From positions 36,083 through 100,082 of the forward strand of contig ARYC01001500.1 of assembly GCA_000711775.1 (NCBI GenBank): 64,000 nt of DNA, written 5' to 3'. This DNA comes from Oxytricha trifallax. Its lineage: Eukaryota > Ciliophora > Spirotrichea > Sporadotrichida > Oxytrichidae. A program made the translations under genes and the position numbers. Position 1 is the first letter of the stretch, and every line of letters starts with the position of its first letter. Below the pieces are notes generated by a model. That model worked only from the letters and a program-made list of their open reading frames with translations, made no database searches and was not told the origin of the DNA. Of this stretch, positions 10,700 to 21,276 are shown piece by piece.

Positions 10700-13100
10700 T
10701 CATAATTCCTCGCTTTTAAAGTTAAACTTTACTGTTTTATCTTTAGCAGCTTCTCTCATAGTTAACTTCTTATTACTTTATTTTAAGTTTTCTTATTTCT
10801 TCTTAGCTTAAGATTGTTTAATTTAACTCATTTTTTTCATGTAACTAATTTCTTTCTTTTATTACTATTAACCGTTATCCAACTCAGATTTAGGTAATTT
10901 ATCAATCATTTTTTTGGTTTTTTCGTATTTGTTCTTTATTTCTGATTGATATTATAACTCCTCCTCTATATTTTCATCTGGTGCTCTGAATAAATGGATA
11001 AGGGCGTTTTAATCGATACTTGTGACTTCAAGCACTTTTCGCATAAATAAGCATTTTTTGTTCCCGTAAGTGTCATTAAATATTAAATTTATAGATACAC
11101 ATATAAATTGTTATATAAAATCACCCTCTCTAGCTTGATTGATTAATGGTATTCCTATATTTACAATATCTTTAACTTCCATTTTATTGCCATTTCCAAT
11201 ATAATCCTAGTAAGTCACACATTAATCCACTATCACCTCACTATCTAGTTTATTGAGATATTTCAAGTAAGTTGCGAAAATTATCTCGTAAGGGAACCAT
11301 TATTTAAGTTATTCTTGAGCCCAAAATAACCTGAGAATTTCTAAGTTTTTAGTGGTGAATAGCTCAGCGTGAGGGCGGGATAAAACTAGCCAGGGTGAGT
11401 GTTTTGTTACTTACAATTAATACTCATCATTAAATGGGAAATTATATTAAAATTAATAGGATTTAAGCTATAATCTTCATCAATGTCAATCTTGAGGAGG
11501 TTGTATCTGGGGAATCTGTTCTTTTAATTTGTTAATGGGATGATACTTTTATTCATAGTTTCTTCATTCATTAGTTTCAGATATATTTGCTTGAATTCGT
11601 AGAGTGGGATACATGATTAGCTTATAAATATGAATTTTAAGTTTGGATTTACAATGCCATTCGTACTATTTAAGAATAAAGTTAATTTTTAATAAGAATA
11701 TTTTAACATATTTCCTAAGATAATTTTCACTAAAGATTTGTTGAATTTATTTTACTTTATTTGTAATTAACTATTTTAGTCCTCATAAGCAAGAGCATAA
11801 TCAAGCAATTAAATCATTGCGTTATAAATACCTATCTAACCCTCATTAGTATGTACAGAGGGCACTTATATAGGTGTATTTTTACTTTTTAAATCCATTA
11901 AATTTGAATTTGGCTTTCCATCAACAAAATCCTCTTCCACTTCTTTAGTATAAACATTATTATAGATTTATATATTAATCTTAATTAAAGTATGAAAGTA
12001 GATAGAATATAAAGCAGGGTGCACAGATCGGAAAAACTTAGACCACAAGCTTAGCTTATTATGATCTTTGTACATCAAAAATAAAAATACTAGTTTAGGT
12101 GGTGGTAATTCCTAATCTAATTATATTTCTCCTATATTATCTTACTACTGTTATTAAAATTATGAGATCTCAATGTTTAACGTTTCTTTTGATTATTCTT
12201 GCTGCCAAGATTAAAGAGTTAGAAATATTAAAGTTGAGAAAATTAACAAGAGTTTGTTCTAGAAATAAACCATTTTTACTATTAAAATTTCAAATTTTAC
12301 AAATTCAAAATCTAAATGATTATCAAATTTGAAATGACATTGGTCAAAGATTTTCATTTATTTAATGTTTGATAAAAACTAAAAATTATGATTACTTTAA
12401 ATACCCTTCTTACATTATTTCATTTTATTTCTCCCAATACTTATGAGGTTAATTAGATTGATTAATTATTCTGTAGATTTTCTTATCCAATTGTCAGGAT
12501 AATCTAAGATTTTTATGATTTTTTTTCATTTTCTGGTGGACTGTCTTCCATTTTTTAAGTTTGTGGGTTTCACGATTAATTTACTGTGACTGCTTTTCAA
12601 AACTGACTTAGGTTTAATTATTGCTGCTTATTTTAACTTTTTTATTCCACCTGCTGGACTGGCTTTCGCGCTTTTTTATTGAATAGTATCAGAAATAAAT
12701 ACTTATTTAGACAATTTATTAGTATTATTGTTAAGGTTAATATTAAAAAATCTTTATAAATCAAGTATCAACCTGCTGGTACCTAATGGGTTTAGTGACC
12801 AATCTCGTGCTTTACCTCGATCTAGCTATATTTTTCTTCACTTACAATGATTTCTTAGAATAAGAGGGTTTATATGGTTTTTAGTTCGCTTTTGTAGTGC
12901 TAATTATAAATGGAGGCAAATAAATGATGATTTATTTTTGCTTTTCTAGTTTTATAATATTCATACGATTATAATCCAAAATTTTATGGGTTGAAGTGTC
13001 TATTTGCACTTAATCACTATTAAAATTGTCAGAATTTTAATTCTCTGAAGATGAGAATAACTATTGTGGGCTGCTAATAGGAGGGGGAGTGTTATTAATA
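10700..13100 (-). CDS. Unrecognised protein, multi-MDS
   Basis: No family recognised. The frame is open for more than 1.5 kb once TAR is Gln. It includes SPAGGIKKLKQAAIIKPK, then LPPPKLVFLFLMYKDHNKLS, AELFTTKNLEILRLFWAQEQ and a Lys-rich tail ending VKFNFKSEEL, TGA at 10700-10702. The LVFLFLMYKDHNKLSLWSKFF stretch loosely recalls the region before the SET core in SETD3-like proteins, but no SET catalytic motif was seen and I do not assign it. A 29 bp GT-AG intron lies at 11386-11414, and IESs at 12484-12534 and 12658-12779. Between 12950 and 13130 two frames both look coding (FGLQSYEYYKTRK and NTPPPISSPQQLFSSS), so the 5' end is unresolved. Confidence 0.6.
12484..12534. other. IES, pointer AGAAAAT
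   Basis: ATTTTCT (plus strand) at 12477-12483 and 12528-12534. Excision of 51 bp joins NGRQSTRK to STEQLINLIS and bypasses a TGA. Confidence 0.65.
12658..12779. other. IES, pointer CCAGCAGGT (9 bp)
   Basis: ACCTGCTGG (plus strand) at 12649-12657 and 12771-12779. Removal joins GHQTHQVPAG to GIKKLKQAA; without it the upstream frame ends in TGA. Confidence 0.8.
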
Positions 13101-13130
13101 TAATGAGAATTTTTCAAATTATTTGGAGAA

Positions 13131-15325
13131 TCATTGTGTGTTAAGTATATGCATTATTTTATTAGAACTACCAATACTTGATTGGTTATTGTTAGCTCCA
13201 ATGATATGTTTTCTTTTGATGTTTTGCAAAGTTTACTGGCATTTCAAACAAAACCACTTGCCCTCGGGTTTTTGAGTTAAACCTACACATGGAAAATGAA
13301 ACCACTCGTATGGACAGTTTTTTATTTTATAATAACACTTAAGTTGTAATGTTTAAAGAAGAAAATTTATCATACTACAAAATTATATTCCAAAAATAAT
13401 ATAAATCATTAAACAAGGTAATTTGAATGGAAGATCAAAATATAAGATTCGTAATTAAAGTTTTTGTTGTCACATGCAATCATGTCACCATACGAAACAT
13501 TATTACAGAAGCAGTAAGTAGGTTCGCGCATCAACGACTAAGCATGAAGTTAATTATGAGCATGAGTATTATGTGGATTTAAGTTCCCTCCCATATTGTA
13601 TTCATATATCAGTGAACTTATAACTGTCAATGCTTTTAAAATCAATTTAAGGATATAATTTGTAATTAAGCAATATTTCCCATTCCTAATTATTGATTTT
13701 GAAGAGTAGTGCTCATAATTTGACCTCCAAAAGCCCTCAGTAATTCCTAATTCTGCTCATATGTAACAGGCTCAATTTCATCGTCATCTTCCATTTCTAT
13801 GTTTCCTTTATTATTCCCTCCCTTTTTAACTGTAGACTTTTTGGCGGACTGTATTGGTTTTCTACTACTATAATTATTGTGAACTAGACCATCATCCCCG
13901 AAAGTGTATTTATTCAATCCAAATGAAGGTGATTATTGTTACTACTGCTTTGTCTCTTCTACATTAATACAAAAATTAATAAAATCATTCATGAGAATAT
14001 TTATATTTATTTACCTAAAGGATTGTCTAAATCATCAGAACTTTCTGAAAATTAATAACCAAGCTTGCCTGAACTTCCTGGATGCTTATTTTTACCATTT
14101 AAATATCTAATTTTAGGTAAAAAATGAATAAATATAACAATTCATCATTAGAATTGAAAAATTCCTGCTCATTTTAAAGAATTAGTTCTTTATTTTAATT
14201 TATTTAACCATATTGCTGTTTCTTGATAGTCTTAGACTTTGGATCAATTCTTCCATTTTGAACAAATCCTATAAACACTTTTGATAAGCATCCAAACCTA
14301 TTATTTATATATTTGCAAACACATTGTTTAGTATATAGAGTGTCTCTTGAGAAATTAATTAGCACACAAAAATAAACAAGAAACACGAGGGACCAATCAT
14401 TAAGAGTATGATTGTGAGTTCTTGTTGCTATGTGTTTTGCTATTGTTATGTTTATTACCTTAGCCAATGTTCATGATGTTGGATGATGATCTCTCGTAGT
14501 TCGTCCTATATCATTAAAAGTTTAGTCTTCAAAATTTAGATTGGACTATGAGAAATATATTGTAAATTATAGTGAGTGATTGCCAATATACTTAAAGTGT
14601 CTTTACTTACTTTTTGGAAGAGTTTTAGTCTTTATATGAACTTATCATGCTACCTCCTATCCCTTCATTTTGTTCCTTCATGATGTTTTCTTCTAAAATA
14701 TATATAAAATTCAAGTATTTATGAATCCAGATTCTCCTTCATTAATTTATTATAAATGAATTTATTCTTCCATTTAGACCATCCTAGTGCTTACTTTACC
14801 CAAATTAGCTTCAACATAAGCGAATGCCTTTTTTGCCAAATCCAATTTTTCCTGGGAAAGCCGCTCTATGTGATCGTAGTTCTGGCGAATCTAATCTATC
14901 ACTTTCTTTTGATCTTGCTGGCTCTCTTTCTCTGTCTTCTTTATAATAAAATATTTTTATAGTTATTAAGGAAAAATATGTAAATCATCAATATAATAAA
15001 ATGAAACTTTTTTTGAAGGGATTGGAAGTAGCCTTTGGCGAGTCGATTGTTTAGATTCTGTAATTCTATATAAAAAGATAGTTTTAGCTTTCCATCCACA
15101 AATGAGAAAAGAAATGTTGATTTTATTTTAACCATTAATCTTAGAAAATCTTGATACTCCCAATATCAAACTTTAATTAAAGTAACAATTTCTTGTTAAT
15201 CTAAGTAAAAATGAACAAAACTTACCATCTTTTTTAACATCTAGTTGGCGCATGAGCACCAGTGACCGTTTAATCTCAGTGGGGAGGTAGCTGAGTTCTT
15301 GCAAAAATTCCTCAAATTTTGACAT
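13131..15325 (-). CDS. ING-family PHD-finger protein
   Basis: Chromatin reader subunit of histone acetyltransferase or deacetylase complexes; the ING PHD binds trimethylated H3K4. The N-terminus [20 protein letters not shown] with LVLMRQLD matches the ING helical domain, followed by [20 protein letters not shown]. An acidic/polar linker (MEDDDEIEP) precedes the [23 protein letters not shown], then [13 protein letters not shown], then GKWFCLKC, giving the Cys4-His-Cys3 zinc ligands and the Tyr/Trp cage residues. The PHD is cut by an IES exactly between CDNKN and CPYEW. GT-AG introns are seen at 13969-14014 and probably at 15201-15225 (25 bp). IESs are at 13323-13465 and 13595-13683. The TGA at 13131 follows a short Ser/Asn tail; a longer C-terminus in another frame is possible. 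Confidence 0.92.
13323..13465. other. IES inside the ING PHD finger, pointer AAAAACT
   Basis: AGTTTTT (plus strand) at 13316-13322 and 13459-13465. Excision of 143 bp joins ACDNKN to CPYEWFHF, restoring the canonical ING PHD spacing. Confidence 0.9.
13595..13683. other. IES, pointer ATGGGA
   Basis: TCCCAT (plus strand) at 13589-13594 and 13678-13683. Excision of 89 bp joins QQLGMG to [11 protein letters not shown] in frame in the ING gene. Confidence 0.75.
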
Positions 15326-15792
15326 CTTAATACTCTTTCTTCAATTATTAATAATAATCCACTTATAATATATAATGGATAGATTAATTTATGATCATTT
15401 TCAAACAAATTAATATATTAAATTGATTATTATACTTTTTTAATTTGTTTGAAATAGTTTCCATTTAAAATTCACCCCAAAATAATAAAGTTAGCTTAAG
15501 ATTTAATTTATTATCAAAGCTATTAAAATACCTATAATCTTGCTAAAACAATGCAAACAAGTTTTATTGTTAAATTTTATATAAATTAATTAATCCACAA
15601 AGTAAGATTTGTGAAATATATTACAGGATGAATTACATATTAATTATATTTATTTATTCTTAGTAGTATATATAAGAATGGTAAGTCAAAGCTTATTTCT
15701 CTAATTCTCATTCTCTATAGCCCCAAAATAATTATAATTGAAACATATTAACAAAGGAAAAAACATATTATATTTTTTATAAATATTTATAC
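15326..15792. promoter_or_regulatory. Divergent intergenic region ING / NSA2
   Basis: About 470 bp between two divergently transcribed starts, very AT-rich, so it must hold both 5' regions. No specific motif can be assigned. ATGGTAAGT at 15678 resembles an ATG next to a splice donor and could be an upstream exon of NSA2. Confidence 0.4.
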
Positions 15793-16639
15793 ATGGAGCT
15801 TCATGAGAAGCGTTTTGGTAAACGTTTCGATCATGATGAAAAGATGCGTAAGAGAGCCGCCCGTGGAGTCAAGGACACAGCCAAGAAAGCCCAGAAATTA
15901 GTGGGACTCAAGGGTAAATTATATGCCAAGGAGAGATATAAGGAAAAGATAAAGATGAAGAAAAACATTAAAGCTCATGAGGAGAAGCAGGCCACTGTCA
16001 CTAACGACAAGAAAGTCGAGGATGGTGCTATTCCTGCTTATCTCTTGGACAGAAATGAGGTCAATAGAACTAAGGTCCTCAGTAATATGATTAAGCAGAA
16101 GAGAAAGGAAAAGGCTGGCAAGTGGAAGGTGCCCATCGAAAAAGTTAAGCCATTAAGTGAAGATGAGATGTTTCATATGCATTAATTGTTTGTAAAAATT
16201 GGCTTTTAAAATATCAATGAAGAGGTTTTGGGGTATTTCAAATAAGTTAATGTTCAAGGTATTAAGAACTGGTAAGAGAAGAAAGAAGGCTTGGAAAAGA
16301 GTTGTCAATAAAGTAACTTTCGTAGATGAAAATTTCGTGCGTAAACCACCCAAGTTCGAGAGATTCATCAGACCAACTGGTCTTCGTTTCAAGAAGGCTC
16401 ACGTTACTCACCCCGAGCTCAAGACTACTTTCTGTTTAGACATCCTAGGAGTTAAGAAAAATCCTCAAAGCGCTATGTATACAAGTCTTGGAGTTATCAC
16501 CAAGGGAACAGTCATTGAGGTTAATGTCAGTGAGTTGGGTCTAGTTACATAAACAGGTAAAGTTGTGTGGGGTAAATACGCTCAAGTAACAAACAATCCA
16601 GAGAACGATGGATGCATTAATGCTGTATTACTGGTCTGA
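15793..16639 (+). CDS. NSA2: Ribosome biogenesis protein NSA2
   Basis: NSA2 (TINP1) is a nucleolar 60S pre-ribosome assembly factor. The match runs along the whole length: [49 protein letters not shown], then [77 protein letters not shown] and a C-terminal [14 protein letters not shown] before TGA at 16637-16639. An internal TAA falls where the family has Gln (LVTQ), supporting the code. One 82 bp IES with pointer ATGTT is at 16173-16254. The usual N-terminal residues before the ELH motif are missing at the first ATG, so either a small upstream exon/MDS exists or the protein is shorter by about six residues. Confidence 0.96.
16173..16254. other. IES in NSA2, pointer ATGTT
   Basis: ATGTT at 16168-16172 and 16250-16254. 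Excision gives [16 protein letters not shown], the conserved NSA2 sequence; unexcised, the two halves lie in different frames. Confidence 0.92.
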
Positions 16640-16795
16640 TTTGATGCAAAAAACTAAGAAAAAAATTGCATATATATAATTAAGAATTTAATATTAATTA
16701 ACTTTTAACTCACAATTAAAGTAGTATTACTCCTACTATATTCACTCGATTATCAAATGACTTATACTTGTCATTTTTATGAAAATATTTTAAGA

Positions 16796-18955
16796 TCAAA
16801 TATAACTGAGATTTGGTGTGAGATTGTTTAAAATACCGGGAAAAGCTCCAGTAAAGCCTCCTCGAGGAATTTGTAGACTTCTCTGCAAATTGGCAAACTC
16901 TACTGGCATCATTGATTGCACTTACTTCTTGAGAGTCTTGTCTGACTATTATGATGAGTTGTTACTCCTCCATTCAAACTTGCAGTCCCTGGCGACGACA
17001 TCATTCCACCTTGACCTTTTAGATTAATGTGCTGGGTTTGATTCATTAGGTTCATAATTTCCTATCTGCTAATTTACAGTTGATTGTACAAAACTAAATT
17101 AAAGTAATAACTAAGGTATTTAAATTGTTGTTAGAGGTTGCAACACTGATATTGCTTGGTCTATGTCTCTCAGTAGATTTTACATTAATCTTGTCGATTT
17201 CTTCCATTAAGAAAAGTGAAATGCCAAGAGCTCTTTCGAATGCGCTCTGAGTGACTTTACGCTTTTCTTTTTCAAAGATGCATTCTTTACAACACAAGCC
17301 TGAAGATGATTAGTTGTGGTAAGAAATTAAAACAAAAGGATTATAACTAAATTATTGCTGTGGTGGTTATGATTTACCCCATTCTCATTCAAATATTAAT
17401 CTAAAAAATTACAAATTTTCAATGCTATGGTTTAAATTTAAATTATCTACAGTATTGTAGGCATCACCTACCTACATCTTCTAATTGATATTTCCAAGAC
17501 CGAACCCATTCAAAGTTACTTTTCTGACTGGATCACTGACGTTGCTAAATCTATTTTGCGCTTAATAGTCACTTGACTTGTTTAAGTGTCTCTAACTCAT
17601 GTTATTTTGGTTGTTGTTTAAATAGGTTATGGTACTCATGTTTTAAGGCAGTACTTTACTCTGATTCAAGGGATTGTTATTTGAACGTGAAGTTAGAGGA
17701 GCTCCATAGGGGTCATTATTGTTATGAATCTGAGTAATATTGCTCTATTGGTCTGCAGTTCCACCATGGATATTGCAAATGTCATCGAAGCTTGATTAGT
17801 TAAATACAGTGTTGTTAGCCATGGTTCTGTGCTAGTTAGACCCGATTTGATAGGGATGATAAATATTGTTCAATAAATTGGTCCCAGAAATATTGGTTTT
17901 GCTGTTATCTCTCGATGTTCTAAGTTAATTAATCGATGAGTTACCAATACCAATATGATCAGAAGGTCTCTTGAAGTAGAATTAGTTGTTCATATTGTCC
18001 AAAGTTGTGTTAATTTTCTAGACAATGCTTTAATCGATATTCGGGTATAAACTATTTACTTGCGCTTGATTAATGCTTTAGCTTTAAAGTGGATTTTGGA
18101 AAGTGCCGTTTGTTTAGGCTTAAGTGAACATATCGGCTGAAGAGTAAAGTGGATTGTTTAAGTTATTATTCTACTAATTTACATAGATTTTCTTCGATAC
18201 TGATGACATTTGATTCTCAAGTCTCTTGATTTAATCTCCAATTTTCATTGAGTTGTTAATGCCTCTGTTGCTACTTAGCATGCTTGCATCTTAAATTCTA
18301 GAAATCATCATATCATTATAACCATGGTGTCCTCCCTTTGAAGGCCACATTCCATGATTCAAATATTTACGACTGAAATCTTTTATTCCTTTTTCTGGAG
18401 ATGTTTCAGTTAACGGAGGTGGACTTTCCAAAACACTGCTAAGCTTTCCAGTCAGCTAAAATTCTTAATTGGGGCTTCGCAATTCTTAATCTCTAAAATT
18501 TACTAATGTTCCTTGAGTTGTTTGATAGTTATGCTAATTTAACTAGTTTGCATGTTTTATAGTATCTAAGAATAATTTGCTGTTTTATAGACTATGCATT
18601 GTATTATTGAAGCCGAAATTGTCTCTTTAAATCACACTTGGATAGTGGTTTTACATGAACGGTGGGGATATTTTTCCCATCATGTTTACTTCAAGAGTGG
18701 ATTAATTTGGGAGAGTGTTTTCAAAAGTAAACGTATTGCAGCTTTTCACTAGCGGTGAAATATCCTTGAAATTTAAATATCTGGAACTATTCCTTGTTTG
18801 ACTTTCCTTCTTATTTTAGTCTTGATTTTCCTTTCTTTAAGCTCTACGTCTATTTTCTCTAGAGCCAAGTACCTCAGGAGAAAGCTGCTCGCCAATATTG
18901 GCATGTTTGCTTATTTGGCTATTATAATTTGACTTCTTTTATCTGGTGGATGAAG
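16796..18955 (-). CDS. Ser/Asn/Gln-rich protein, unrecognised
   Basis: No known domain. A single frame is open from about 18950 to 17460 with dense low-complexity sequence: LSPEVLGSRENRRRAQRKEN with many charged residues near the N-terminus, then Asn/Ser/Gln runs (QNNNLNNPLYSSADMFTQ). A short Cys-containing segment CCKECIFEKEKRKVTQSAFE lies at about 17290-17230, followed by MEEIDKINV. The C-terminus is NLQRSLQIPRGGFTGAFPG before TGA at 16796. A candidate 23 bp GT-AG intron at 16903-16925 joins TRLSR to IEFANLQRS in frame. No start codon was found in the open frame at 18955, so an upstream MDS is missing or unresolved. The ENRRRAQRKEN motif looks like a basic region but there is no leucine zipper. 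Confidence 0.65.
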
Positions 18956-19246
18956 CATTATAGTTAAAGTATAATATATATGGAAATTTAAATGATGTGA
19001 CAGAATTATATGATTGATTTACTTAGCTAAATTTTTAGAGAATCTTTTACTTCATTCAGATAAAAGTATTTCACTTTACTTTTATCTTATTTAATATACT
19101 AAAATATATAAATTGCACATAATCATGTGAATTTATTATGATATAATTCGAATTAGAACATACTCTAAATATTTGGTGATAGATTATTTTCTTACATAAT
19201 AGTTTTTATTTTATGTTTTAAATATATTATCCCATTTCAAATATTT
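18956..19246. other. Intergenic spacer
   Basis: AT-rich gap between two minus-strand genes. It may hold the missing 5' segment of the downstream gene. No other feature seen. Confidence 0.5.
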
Positions 19247-21025
19247 TCAAACAATATTTGACTAATCAATCATCTACATAACTTATGGAGTGTCGTTAAT
19301 CATTTTATTCCTCGAGTCAGAATCTAAGATTTAAAAGTACTGTTGATTTTACTATGAAGCTGGAGTGGGTGTCTACTGCACATATTCAAATTTAGTTTAT
19401 CTCTGACTGCTAGTGTCAGGCTGAAATGAAGATCCTTTATCCTGATAGTCCTTAGATTTATAAATTTATGAGCTTCCAGTAATCATCTGAAGTTTTGACT
19501 CGATCTCTTCATCCTCATCGCCTTTGTCTCCCGTGAATTGATCCTTATCATCACTGCTAAACTAACCATTATTTGTGTTCTCCATTTCGTCGATTTAGTT
19601 ACTTGAAAGATTTTCTTCTTTCCTCTCATCGGTGTAAATAAGCTAAGCAGTTCTCTTGTTGTAGTTGCTATATTAATTTTTCATGCCAGAATTTGAAATT
19701 ATGCTTCTCACTGCACTTGAGTTTGTGTACTAGCAGTCGTCATCAGTATTTACGCTTGGAGAGCAAACTATGAAATTCTGGTTGCCACCTGTGTTGGCAA
19801 GCTGAACGTTATAAACATTTTAAGTGTCTTCTTGGTGAATAGAACCATAAGCTCTTAGATCCTTTGTAATAGAGTTTAAGTAACTATTTGGATTGTTCAA
19901 CTCAGACATTAGCTACTTCTTGCTTGATGAATCTCCTCGTCCGTTTTCAGATTCCCCCATTAACACTGAATATTGATCAATGTTGTTGCCATATTGATCT
20001 ACACATTCGAGCAATGAATTACTGAGAGTGATCTGGTTTTTCTGTTGTTATGGAGATTCAGTCATAATGACTTCTCTGAATTCCCGCATATCCCCATTAA
20101 GATTATCATCATCAAATCTATCTTGATCATTAATCTCAGAAGATGAGCCACTTATCAAACCTTGGTAATGCTAGCTAGTAATAGACATTAATTATTAATT
20201 AGTCACAGTTGAACTGTCCTGAACAGAGTCAAACCTCAAGTGTTTAGTTGTCTACTGGAAATGCTAATTCATTTAAGCACTGCTTGTGTTACTGGTTATC
20301 GATGGTTAGTTTTTCTTATGATTAGCCTTCATTGATTTGTGGGTTTGTGTGTTATTATTTGAGGTATTGCTTTGGGAAATATTTTAACTATCAGAGAACT
20401 TATTGCTTATTTGAAACTCTACTACCATTGGAGTGTTTTATGGCTTCCTCTAAGATGTCTGCTGCTTCTTGCTCTGAGTATTGGTATTCAAATATTGCGT
20501 TTGTTGCTAATTAGAGTTTTTATTTTGAATTTAACTTTGCTTGTTTGCATTATTACTTGGTAAATTCGTCAGACCTTTCTTTACTCTTTAACCATGCTAG
20601 AAAGATGGAGTACCCTTACTTGAAGCACTGTTACTTGCAGCTACATTTTAAGATTGGTTATTTTGATAGTTATTAGCTGGAAGCGACTTCTTAGACATAT
20701 TGAGTCTTGAGGATCTCTAACTATCAATCATTTTCTAGGTATAATTCACATCACTTACTTCACTTTATGATAAACTTAAATCTGCGGATGAATAGAAATT
20801 GTTATTGCAGCATAATAGTTATAAGAATTTCATAGCTTCCTAATTTTATATATTTATAGCAATATTGCTATGATTAGATGTTGAGTAACATCCTGTGAAT
20901 CTTTAATTTTGTTATTACTACTACTGTAAATATTGCTAGTAATGAGCCTGTAGAGGGTGCAAATTTTCATTATTAAGTGAAGGTCTCTCTGAAACTACAT
21001 TTGCCTTTTGGCTATTTTTTCTCAT
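19247..21025 (-). CDS. Acidic Ser/Asn/Gln-rich protein, unrecognised
   Basis: One frame is open almost throughout 1.78 kb with TAR=Gln. It starts MRKNSQKANVVSERPS at ATG 21025. The N-terminal third is Gln/Asn/Ser-rich with basic stretches (QRKPQNTPMVVEFQIS). The middle is acidic and polar (EINDQDRFDDDNLNGD, RGDSSSKKQLMSELNN). The C-terminal part has DKDQFTGDKGDEDEEIESK and ends QVMQMIDQSNIV, TGA at 19247-19249. No catalytic or structural domain recognised; likely disordered. No intron or IES was needed to read it. It may be a regulatory or scaffold protein, which is a guess. Confidence 0.65.
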
Positions 21026-21276
21026 ATTTGCTTAATACTAAAATTTGAATTTAAATTAATTTCTACAAATTTCGTTACTTCTATTCACATTTAATTATTA
21101 AGATTGTAATGAAACTTTTTGTAACTCAACTTAGTTTTGAGTTTATTAAAAATTCTAAGTATTAAAATCTTTAAAGCAAAGCTTGACACAAAAGAAAGTA
21201 TTACATTGTTTAAGAACACTTTGATTTAAATTATTAAAACAAGTTAATTATCGATAGATATAATTGTAGTAGTTCA

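Noticed and set aside
12515..12950. A 145-codon plus-strand ORF with TGA as Trp, hydrophobic, mitochondrial-looking
   Set aside because: The minus strand is coding, with a 9 bp pointer (CCAGCAGGT) joining two frames. The plus ORF is its reverse complement.
15470..15735. CCCCAAAA strings near the ING/NSA2 spacer
   Set aside because: Single units without repetition or inverted partners; insufficient for an element end or telomere addition site.
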